Of a stretch of 64,000 nucleotides of DNA, positions 13,801 to 25,800 are shown piece after piece. The stretch comes from Trileptium ribeirensis (Eukaryota; Nematoda; Enoplea; Enoplida; Thoracostomopsidae). Position 1 is the stretch's first letter, and each line of letters begins with the position of its first letter. Both the position numbers and the translations under genes were made by a program. Under the pieces are notes generated by a model. It was given only the letters and a program-made list of their open reading frames with translations. It made no database searches and was not told the origin of the DNA. The stretch lies in NCBI GenBank assembly GCA_030248225.1, contig JASANE010001655.1, positions 16,794 to 80,793 of the forward strand. The letters are read 5' to 3'.

Positions 13801-16800
13801 TGCAGTGTGCATAGATAAACAATTCAGGCTCAGTCCGCCGCTGCGACAAGAGATTTTTCAAAATTGTACAAAACAGACAGTGGCGTCCGCAGCTCAGGTT
13901 TAACCAAAATTTGTACTATAGTTTGATTAACTCCTTAATGGATAAAGAGACACATCTGTCACAGCGTACGCTGCGAAGCTATATACTAACCGAGCTTGCA
14001 GTGCAATATGCATTTGCGTGGTCACACATGAGAAATTTTTTAAGAAGCAGAGCAACATATGCTAAATAGCGCTGCGGCTAGAGAACAAGGCTAGAAACGA
14101 AACGATTTCGGTTCAGTCCGTTGATGCGGAAATGTTGATTCCAAATTGCACGAAATACGGAGCAACATTAACTTCTCTAAAACGTGTTCACATATATAAT
14201 CTGATCAACTGCAGAATTCTAAGCTTAAAATACGTCAGCTGCGTATCTGTCAACGTCCGCTACAAATGTTCACAACTAGTAAGCATAACTAGTTTATATA
14301 CGTTACATGATACAACAGTTCTGATTTATCCTGACCCAAATTTAGTGAAATAACTTAGTAGAAACTTCACAAACGATTACTTTGATTGTTAAGTAGAATT
14401 GGTCAGAATGTCGCTAAAAACCTCGAGAAACAACGTATTTGATCAAGCATGTTTTCAAATTGACGAACTAAATTTGGTTCGTTTGTTACATAGCTTTCGC
14501 TCGCCTAAACTGTTTCTAGCCTAACTTATGCGGCGTTCGCGTTATAATGTCCCGCTATTTCAAACTTTTGTCCCACTGTAGCCGCAACCCTATCGTATAG
14601 ACAGTGAGAGCCATTCCCATACCGTAAATCAATTTAGGAAGATGTACGACACACCCATAGCTACTATATCTTTTGTTTACTGTGTCGTACACACCCTTAG
14701 CTAACAATTTGGCGCGAATTCTTAACTGTACCTGACATCGTCTGTAGCTAATGCGGTGTATTAGCTAACTGTGCTGTGTAGTTTTTAAATATCTCGATAT
14801 TTTTACCAAGATCATATGAATGTTGACGAGATAATGCCGCACACCGTCAATAAAACTGTAAACAAGAAACGGTGTGCTTGACACCATCGAGAAGTGGCAA
14901 TACCCCTAGTTTGCTACCCTTGAAAAAATATGTAAAATCATGGGCGTGTCTAAGACACCCTGTTGGCGACACTGTGTTGTATATATTAGTTCCAAACGTT
15001 GCGGACATTGTAACGTGAACGCCGCATTTTATTCACATTAAGTACCAGCACAGTTGGTTTATTTTATGTTGCGTTCCTATGAGCGTGCTGATCTTGAAAC
15101 GTGACACCTTAAAAGCATTCACACTTCACCAATAGTTATATTATGTGTAAGACATAGGTATCAACAAGGGGGTAGAGAGTTACCCGTAAGCCAAATCCAC
15201 ACCCCGGGCCGCCGGCTGCCGCCACTCGCCGAACGTGTGCGGATAACTTTAGCAAAAGCAGGAAAACAGGCTGGAAATTTTAAAAAATTGGTAAAATGGG
15301 CAAAAAGGAAAGAAAACTAAAAAAATTATACAAAATCGCAAAAATTGATACAATTTTAGCAAAAATTTCGGAAAAACTTTGAGTTTATAGAAATTCCAAA
15401 AATTTACCCTCCTAACCTACCCACTCCCACATAACCCACACCGCATAGACTACAACTCGACCCCGTAAGCCGACGGGCTTTCGATACCAATGATGTAAGG
15501 CACGAGTAAATCCTAAATTTATCCTAAATTTTAAATATATACTGAAATAAAATTGAAACGTATTTAAAAAATCCAGGTCTTACAGTCGTGGAATAATGTT
15601 TGGCATAATTAGCATCCGTAAATTGTTCACTGCATAGCAATAGCGCATTCGTGTATTTCGAATAAATCTGTGCGCGGCAACAGCTGTAACCAATGTACGT
15701 TCCAGTGATGACATCGTTTTATCGATATTGCTGAAAATGAAAATTTAGGCGAATGTTACGACTATAGTATCCCAATAATTTGGTTCGAAGATGTTCTTAG
15801 GTGTCTTGCCCACGAAACATGGTTCAATGAAGCGATTAAAGCAACTGTAGCTGTAGTTGCTGTAGTTAAATTTATATCAGATACAGATAGCAGAATTGTG
15901 ATCTGTTTCCCTATCACCTGGTGAATACAAGCAGATCAATAAAATAAATCATGCCGAAACGGATTCTAAATTATTCTGTTTCAACACAGAAAAAAATTTT
16001 TTGGGACATTGTTTGGTGCTTTAGGTAACAAATGTCGCCCAACAGATTTTGGCCAGTGGTTTTCTTAATCAACAATGTCTTTTAGATGAATGTTTGAAAA
16101 CCGCTTTTATAGAAACTACAAATGTGCACTCAGTATTTGAAGAGTGAGCTCAACAGCGAAATCTTTTGCTAAGCTACAACAGCAGATGCCAATATATTCG
16201 GTATTATTTGCAGATATTTTACCTAGTGCTGAAGTCATTTCCTCATTAAAATATCCTAGCATTACGCCAGGACCCATATTTTATATCAGAAATCAAGGTA
16301 ACAGTTTGGATGAAATCTTCGGATGAATGGTTTAGAAAACTTGAAAAACATGGAAACGTTTACCGAGGAGAACATGCCTTGCTACTCCGTTGGATATGTT
16401 TCATAAGGAAAGAGAAAATGGAAATGCGATCTATAAAGACCGTGGGGAAATTACCAGTAATTAAATGTTTAATGCGATTTCTGATGGGGAGCCCTGCCAA
16501 ATATAACATAGCAGACATCACGAATGTTCTAATTGGGCGTGCCGTTACACCTCTCACCTCAGACTAGATACCACTTTTTGTCAAATCCATATAGCTGTGC
16601 AAGACCAATCACTAATGCATTTAGTCTCTTTCTTCATATTTGAATGCCCCTTAGCGTCTTAAACGTAGCGTAGGGTTTTTCGCGCCTGCTAGATGCCGTA
16701 TATCAAGCTCTTCCATTTCTTTTGGCCTACATATAATGTAACAGCCCAAGTTTTTCTTCAATTCTACAAGTATTCAGGATGGGACAAAAAGGGAGAGCTT

Positions 16801-19800
16801 AACCGTGGAGGGCGATCGGATAACGGTGGAACGTGATCCAGAGACCGATTAGTACATATATAACTGTTGTAGTGAAGTAAAATCACCTAGTTATTTGGTA
16901 TGTACGGTCACGCTCCACAAGCTTGAGATGCACCTCGCACCACAACAGAAAGTTGGTCAACCCAAATGGCAGGTATCCGCTCTACCCTAAAACCATAACA
17001 TGTGTATTATAATCAAGTGTTATCATGACCCCGTGATTAGTATAAACAACGTGTGCACACTCGGATGGGCCGTATACAGGGTACAGACTATTGCATGAAT
17101 GATCTCGGTGCCCTAAAGTTTATCCCAGTGTGCATCCCTATCAATTATATTATACCTGTTACATTACATTATATGTTGTGCCATTTGTGCCAGGACAGGC
17201 CAGGAGCCTGCGCAAATTTTTCATAGAACTCGAGTTGTGCTTTTGAAACATTTCTTTCGGGAAGGCCGGTCCTGACGCACAGGATTAGAGGTATATGTGT
17301 GTGAAGGTAGTTAACGCAATGTATTGCGAACGGTGAATTGAAGACGGAGAGGATCCAACACAATTGTTGGGCATCTTCGTTTTCCTAAGCACAATTGGAA
17401 ATATATAAGTTTCGGATTTTTCCTACAAATGATGAAAAATGGGGCAATATCAATGTCATTAGGATCCTTCAAGCATCAAAATTACGTATTTGGACTCACC
17501 CAGCCCTTACCCATAAGTACGTAGGATACCCTTTTAGTGTTCAAAGATTCATTTTTATAACGCCCAAAGGACAACAAAATCAATTAAAACTCTCCAATTT
17601 TTGAGGCTCCACACGTTCATGGATCCTATGCTGCCTATTCTGTCGCGAACCGGGGGCCGCACACCCCCACAAGTGATTGCACAGACCGTCTTAACTCACT
17701 CGGAAAGCTAAAATGTCCTACTCCGAGCATCTAAAATGGCCTCTAACCGACTAACTATTAAGGCTATCACTAAACTTTAACTTTTTAGTAACCGACCTGC
17801 CAGGGCATGGATCTGATTCCGCTCCCGGCCGTCTGCTACTTTTCTTTAGCCTAAAATCGGCAAAAACGCGCCGATATCCTTAATTGAATCAAGCGCCCTG
17901 AGCGCTGATATATTTTCCTCTTCGGAAAACCTCGCGCCGACCAGCGCGAGGTTTGTTGTTTTCTCGTCGTCTGTACATCGCCGCTGACATCAAGGGCTCC
18001 GCTCGTAGTCGTCTGCTTATCAGTAGTGTTATATATATTTACATTACAGACAATTTTAAAATTTTGCTGTTTTATCTTTTGGGGACAAGCTGGCAACCAA
18101 AGCGATGAGAAAGCAAGGGGGTTGGATGAGAGTATAAAAGAGCTGAGCCTCAAGAAGCGTGGGATCCAGTCGAGGCCGAACTCGATAGTTTGCTGACGTT
18201 TGTTTTGGTGGTTGTCGCCATTTCGTAGAAAGGTTTTTGTTTTCTTGCTCGTTCTGTGTTGACGTTTTCTTTTCTTTTCGTTTGCACTGTTCCAAAAGGG
18301 CTTTTCGCCGGATAAACTCGGTGGACGGTCCTTCCTGGTGATTTTCTAGATTTCTGATTTTACTAGTATAAGAACGGCTCTTGCGGGTGATGAAGCGTCT
18401 GGTGGATGCTCCGGGCGCCGGTAAGCGTAGGCGTCCAGAAAATTTAAGTAGTCACGATCGTACGTCTAAAATTATTTCCAACCTAAACCTACACTGGTTA
18501 ACCACTCATCGGGTCACAATTTCATTGTAAGACTCGGTGGGTGAAGACTCAAAGCAAGTGATGTTAATATGCTCAGGAGACACAATTGAGAAGAGCAGAG
18601 GGGCAAGGTTACAGGGACATGGGATGGGAAAGCTTGTCGGAGAATCGATGTTGACCTGGAGACAGGCGCGATCATTACCAGCAGTTCAGTTTGCATTAGA
18701 AAATTGCCAGGGAGGCCAATCCAAAATTTAGAGGGTTGCCCCGTGAGACTTCTGTTAATTTAGTACCTGACCACCATAATTTAAAGAAGGGTTCTTCCAC
18801 GCCGTGCAGACACGGTGGGGGACCCCGTCGATTTTTGAATAACCCATTTAGGGCCTCCGCGATTCGAGCGGGCACCTCAGACCGCTATAGAAACACGGAC
18901 AGCCAACTCCGTTTTTAATTTTTCTTCATCGGCTCCGCTGGGGAATGGCAAGTATTTTGGACCGCTAAAAGAGATTCAACATGCATCGTAGGTCAGTGAG
19001 GCGCCGGTGGCTCCTGGTCGAACAAGCAAATAACGTGCGAATCGAAGCATGGGAGACTCATAGGAACCACAGACATTAGGCCAAAGACATATGAGAGAGA
19101 TTAGGCTAGGCAACAGAGAGAGAATCCGATGGAGCTACCCCAAAGTTCGAGTTCATGCCCTTGTGAGTTTTTCCGTCGATTAAATAGGATCCCACATACA
19201 AAACTTGAGCGTGTGCTCTAACGCCGCGCAGATATGGCATGGAGTCTCATCAACTTTTGGCGAGATAATAACTTTTGTTGGGTGCACGCGGACATTCCGA
19301 TGCGGAATGACGTGTCATAACCCTTCAAATGTTATCCTCTCCCTTCAGCTCCCTGTTTGTGCAGACACGGCAGGGGTCCTCTTCGGAATCATGTTAACGT
19401 TGGAAAGTAAGGAAGGCAGGTAACGTCGTCCTGTATCCAGGAGACGCGGCATTGGCTTCCCGGTTTCTGTAGCTCCATTAGCCCCATCTAGTCTCGGTGC
19501 GCCACATTTTCCTCTTACTAAATGACTATCTAGTTGGTAGTCGCACACCTCTGGACAGGTCTGTCGCAGGTGACTCCGGGCTCGGTAAAACACGGGTAAG
19601 TACAACCTTGAATGGCGAATGAATACACAAGTATTGTCTACAGAAAGGGAAAGCACTTACCAGTGGACATTTGGGTCGTTGTTTTAAAAGGGGGAAATTG
19701 AAGGGGGAGATTTACTTTTTCTGCAAAATGGGTTGAAGACTCAGGGACTCACATCACAAGTAAAATATTGTTCCAGGTATCCTGTGTAGTACCTTATATT

Positions 19801-22800
19801 ATTTCTCGTAAATGCTTAGCGTTGTACCAAAGGTGTACCTATGCAATATGTTACGTAATAAACAAATAAATTGTTAGTATGTGTCTACTCAAACGATAAG
19901 CGATATGGAATGCGGTTAGAAGCTGATATGATAGAATCCAGGTCGAATTGTCAAGGACTTTAGGAACTTAAGATAAAATCCGTCAAGCAGATTGCAAGCA
20001 GTCTAAACTCACCCCAGCAAACAATTGACGCGCTCGGCGCTTTGTTTTAGTTTGGCATCCGGCTGGGACGGGTGTCCAATCGCAAACCTTGCCGAATATT
20101 TAGAGAAATTGACGGGTCCTGGTGTCGGCTCCCAGGTGTCCCCAGAGTTATCTTCGAGATGGGCTCCAGGTTAATAAGCTAAAATTCGGCTGAGACAACA
20201 CTGTATTTTGGTTTGATCCACATCAATAACGACAGGTTTGCTTCGTTTTTTACGTTTCAATCTAATCACGCGGTTTCAATGTATTTCATCCAGCGGTTCA
20301 ACAATAACTGTCTCAAACCATTGTTCAGTCGTTGTTCCACGAAACAGTACTACGTATTTTAATCTTATGCAGATAACAGTTTTACCTACCCATACCTTAT
20401 TTATAGTCGACCGCTAAGCTTACTGTGATACTCGTCTGGCTATTACATTATTTTGGATATTTATGAGACTCTGGATTGATCGTCGTGCTGGACAAGCGAT
20501 GTGTTTGTATATAATCACACCTGTACAGCCATGTAGTATCGAATATATTCTTTGAGATTCCAAGAGATACAAGGTTTCCTTGAATAATCTATCAGCAGGG
20601 GGTGTAGGGTGTAACGCGATGATAGTTGTAAATTGGTCAGATTTGATTGTGAATTAGGTTTTTTAACAATAAATTATCTTATTTTTCTATAAAAACTTCG
20701 CTTCCAAACATATTTTTTACAGCGAAAATAATATAACATCTGTGTTCGGTGTATATGTTTTCAGTTTTTCAGAAAAAAGCGAAATCTTCTGTTTTTATCG
20801 GTTGCTTAAATGGTTTTTGTCGGACAAACTTTACATGGCACACTTGTCTGAGCTTTGAGAATGTTTCTTATCAAAATGAATCTTTTATTATAGCCCTTAT
20901 GTGTAAGGATTTGCACTCATGTTACAAATAGGTAGCCTCTGTGACATTCGAAGACCTAGTTATAGTTGAACCATTCTTTAGCTAAAAAGATTATACAACT
21001 GTAACATATTTTATTTTTTATAGTCTTTAAATAGCTAAAATACAATTATACAACGGACAACTGAGGGGAATATACAATATAGCAAATTACCTTCGGTAAT
21101 TGAAAATAATTTTCATTTCAGGAAATAAGCGCTTGAGCGTAGCAGTAATGTAGACTTCGTTTTGACGTGATTTTAAAAGCAGAATGCGGCGGTTGTAAGC
21201 AGTGTCATAGAAATCAATCGAAAACTTTGCAATAATTGATTTGAGCGCATCGTCAATAACGTCCTGCTCAAGTATAGATTCAGCGGCCATCGATGAAATG
21301 TTTGTGAAACATCCATGCTCGCTCAGAGCAACAACTCTAAATGTAGAATCATTCTATTCTTATTGAATTCGAGTGGAACGAGAATTTTCAATTTTGGCTC
21401 TGGAGGGGGGTTGAGGAGGTCCTGTGTGTGTCTGTGTGTGTCAGTGTGTCTGTCGCACCTGGATCTCGATAACTGTTGGGCCGATTTTGATGCACTATTG
21501 CTCATTAGAACCGCAATGGTCGATATAGGTGTAGCGACGGAGCCCAATTTTTGAATTTTTTCCCGTGGGAAAAGTTATGGGGCAAAATGACGTCATTTTG
21601 GCCCATTTTCGGGCACCCCCTCCAGTTTTTGCGACTTTTCTCAATAAGTAAACGTGGTATCCGCAAACTAATAGGCCAATCTGGAGTCTATAAGCTTATA
21701 GTTGGCGCCAAATTTCAAATTTGGTGAAAAGTCGTGGGAAATACACCGAAATGTGTGTTTTTTGTTGCTTTTAGTGTCTTATATGGGGTTTTCTGAGCAG
21801 ATAAACTCATTGCAAGTGTTAAAAATATTGTTGGGCAAATATTTTTTACACTTCTGGTTCATACTTGGCATAAAAAATGACGTTTTCGAAATTTTTGGTG
21901 AGAAGTCGTGGGAAAAGCACCTGAATCTGTGTTTATTGCTGCTTTTAGCGTTTTATATGGGGCTTTCAGGGCAGATAAACTCATTGCAAGTGTTAAAATA
22001 TTGTTGGGCAAATATTTTTTACACTTCTGGTTCATACTTGGCATAAAAATTGACGTTTTCGAAATTTTTGGTGAGAAGTCGTGGGAAAAGCACCTGAATC
22101 TGTGTTTATTGTTGCTCTTAGTGTCTTATATGGGGCTTTCTGGGCAGATAAACTCATTGCAAGTGTTAAAAATATTATGTGGCAAATATTTTTCACACTT
22201 CTGCTTCATACTTGGTATGAAAAATGAGATTTTTCTCAAGTGTCGGTTTGAATTCTTTAACGTTCTTTTCACGGTCAATTTAGGGTTTTATTGAATTATT
22301 AAATTGTTAGTTCATTGGTTTTGTACTCATTGTATGATGTTTTGTCTACTGCATACGTCGGCTATCAAAAGAGGCGGGCGTAACTATGACTCATCACTCC
22401 CGGTTTATATAATGCTGCACCTGCGTACTGTGTGTAGGCTTTGTTTGTGTATGCTTTCTACAACAGACTTCGGGCGATTGTTCTCACCACTCGAATTCTG
22501 GCTCGCAAGCGAGCTTCACTAGTAAATTAGTCCTGCTGAAGTATAGATTCAGCGGCCATCGATGAAATGTTTGTGAAACATCCATGCTCGCTCAGTGCAA
22601 CAACTCTAAATGTAGAATCATTCTATTCTTATAAGTTAGAATTCTATAATTGGAATGTATTGTACAACCTATACGCATTATACACAATATTTTAACATTT
22701 AACACTCTTAGATTTAATACTTTTGCCTCAAAATTTGCTAGCTTTACGGCTCGAGAAGCAAGCAACAACTTTGACGTGGCGCAGAATTACCTTTCGAATA

Positions 22801-25800
22801 ATGCGCCACTAGTGCTTTAGCATATGGCGCTAATGTGAAAATATTTAGGCTGATTTTTTCCACACTACCGAATAAGACAGGTATTAAGCCGCGTGATTTC
22901 TATCACCGTCAATTATTTTAACACATTTTTTATAAAGTACACTTGTTTTACAATGGTTTTTGTGTAAAATCGGATTCAATATATCAACTAAAGGCGTGTT
23001 CACACGCTCAAAGTTTTTGCTCAAATTTTGTTTTGTAATTTTGGATTTTTAAATTAAAATAGTGTTTCCAAATTTGAGATCAAAATTTTAGCTCAAACTT
23101 TTTCAGGTAATGTATATATATCATCGATGAATGGCTAAAGGGATATCGGTGAAAAGTTTGAGCTGTGTTCACACATTCAAACTTACCAATAAAGTAAAAA
23201 CGATGCTTTCAAATTTTGATCACAATTTGAGCAAAACGTTTGAGCGTGTGACCACGCCTTTAGTGCTTCATTTATTTTATTTTTTCCTAAAAGCTGAAAG
23301 CAAAGGCAAAATAAGTCCTGAAGAAGTCATACATGTGCAAAAAGACTATTATTGTTAAAAATGAATCATGATCATTGCTAGATGTTTTTAGGTTGTCCTT
23401 TTCATTTGAGTTCAATTATCCAGGGCCCATATACAACGTTACTTGAAAATACATGAAAAGTTCATGTGGTTGTACTCACTCGCCTGAGACCTGCAGCATT
23501 TGTGTAAGCAGTGTTCCTCCTGATCTTTGCACGCTGTTCATAATGACGAGATTGACTTTCTTTGAGGCATCAGTTTGCCTAAAAACGCTGCCATGAAGAA
23601 GACAAAAGTCTTTTAGCTGAACGCGGGCTAGCCATCTCGCACCTTGATATAAATTCAACACTAGGAACGGTGTTGACCGTGCTTGCATTTCATTAAGCGT
23701 TTTCTAAACAAAATAGCTTTACTGTCATCAGAAGGACGTATAAATACGTAAAGCTAGGATTTTTTCAATTGCACCTAAAAAGTTTTTATATATGTTTATG
23801 GACAAATTTGTAAAAAAATAAAAACTCTTTGGTTTCTCCATCCTTGTCCAAGTCGCACATTTAGAACATTGAATAATAATCAATATTCAATTCGATCGTG
23901 GAGGCGGTTTATATTAGAATGTCGGATACAGTTGGTCTTTCGACTTTTTTTACTAATCAACTTACATTATTTTTCATGTTACTTTTATTTTGCTACCAAT
24001 TTGGGCGAAAAGTTATTTACTTTTAGTACGTAAGTGGTGTATTGTAGTTTTTTTGGGTCCACAGGTGGGTATGGACCCAAATATTTTTATGTGGACCAAA
24101 AAAATTTTGCTGGGCCCACGCTAGACCCAGAGCAGTTTCGGCTTCGGAGACATAGGGTCTGCTAATAAATTCTACTACAAAGTGCAGGCTTTCAGCCGTT
24201 AGTTCTTTCATGTGTTTATAGTTGCTTGCTGCTGGTTCCATGGATGGCCCTGATGGAACTGCACAAACCATAGATGCTCTGCACCAGGCAAAATCGTACA
24301 TAAAATATGGGCCAATCTTTTGTAGTTGGAGGTGGTGTAAATTTTGTCTGGCTATGTAATTACGTCTCTTTACTGTGTAAAAATGCATGAAATTATCGAG
24401 CCAAAAATGTAAGCCTGGACCCAGTGTTTAAGGTCTGGACCCAAAAGAAATTTACTGGACCCAAGTTGGAGCCAGGGTCCGTTTTGAAAAAAACCGTGGG
24501 TGTATTACTATAAGGGTCGGACCCCCTCGTCAAGCCAAATCCACTTCTTTCCTTAGTCTCCGCAAACCCTCCTTCCCGCAAGGTGAAAATTGGGAAAAAT
24601 TGGTGTAATTAAAAAACTTTTTAGTTGCTAAACATTTCAAAAATTTGCCCCCAGGCTTACTTTTTCCAAGACTTCCCACGGCTCCCGCCGGCGATCTACC
24701 CGTTCTTCCCACAAACCTTCGACACATATGCCTTTAGTATTTATTGGGTATTTCGGTTTGTAAATGTTTAACGGCTAAGATGAATCAGCAATATTACGGT
24801 TTCAGGATAAAAAATTATATCAGACAAGCTACTATTGTATACATTTATATTGAGTTTTTGGTCTATTCTTGCAAAACGGCCGAATCTCTTCGATTTTAAG
24901 GTACTAAATTATCTAACATTTAGGTGATTACCAAAAGTGTAAAACACAGCTAATATTAAAATATCGCCTGAATATTCAAATTCCTAACGATTGCTCATTC
25001 TTTTCGTCGACGTTTAGCTTTAAAATTATCTATTAATTATAAATTGTCTATGTAGAACTACATAGTAGTTGAATGAAACTATGTTAGTTGTCCGCGAGCT
25101 GCAATTGATATTAGTTATTAGTAAAATTAGGAAAAATGGTAATTTCTTGGAATAATATAAAATAGTGTCTCAGAATAGAGAATAGATAACTAGAGAAACG
25201 TTCTGGCTCTTCTTTTCGAATAGCTTCATCGCTAAACAGTGTGTAGTTTTTCTATTTATGAAACGGAACCTTTCGAAATGTAATTGTTATCAGATCATAT
25301 CTGTTTTGAATTCAGTTGTTTGGCATTGTAAAGCTATTTTTAGCTGCTGCGGCTGCAGTTTTTTCGTATGATCAGCCGAAATAGCTTATAACATGGCTGA
25401 TTGCAAACGAGTGTTTGTAGTGTTTAAACGAATGCGCAAAAGCATATCACGCCGGTCATACCGTTTAAGAATTACACATGTTTGATTTGTGCGTGCATAC
25501 AATAATTTATTATTCTTGAGGGTCTTGAAATAGGTTAAGATAGCCAAAAGATTAAAGTTTTTTAATTCTGGTTAAGCGTCGTTCTCACAGATACGAGGAA
25601 AATCTCATCGCCGCTAGCCCAATATTTCAGTATTTAAAAGTATCCTATTTCCAATGATTGATACTCTCTATTTCTTTCATAGTGCCAGAACAAAATCAAA
25701 ACATGGATTTTCCAAACTTACATAAGGGTGTGAAGGTTTACAATTCTAATTGCGATATTACGCCTATTTCGATGTCCGTTGACTTATCATCGCGTAGAAT

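Larger units (their letters stand above)
10844..15583. other. Gene A intron 5
   Basis: 4.7-kb intron. It contains a tRNA-like fragment near 12520, a degenerate GC-rich repeat at 12940-13160, the 500-bp TIR element at 14528-15027 and an (AAAATTGG) element at 15170-15495. No other coding content is visible. Confidence 0.8.

Noticed and set aside
16144..16567. Two overlapping frames that might be a transposon protein
   Set aside because: No catalytic motif or known domain could be seen; kept only as intron content.
21315..21554. 79-codon frame with CVCLCVSVCL run
   Set aside because: It is the translation of a GT-rich simple stretch inside the 1166-bp insert.
21702..22294. 114- and 128-codon frames with internal repetition
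   Set aside because: They arise from the 174-bp tandem units; the repeated protein pattern follows the DNA repeat, and frames change between units.
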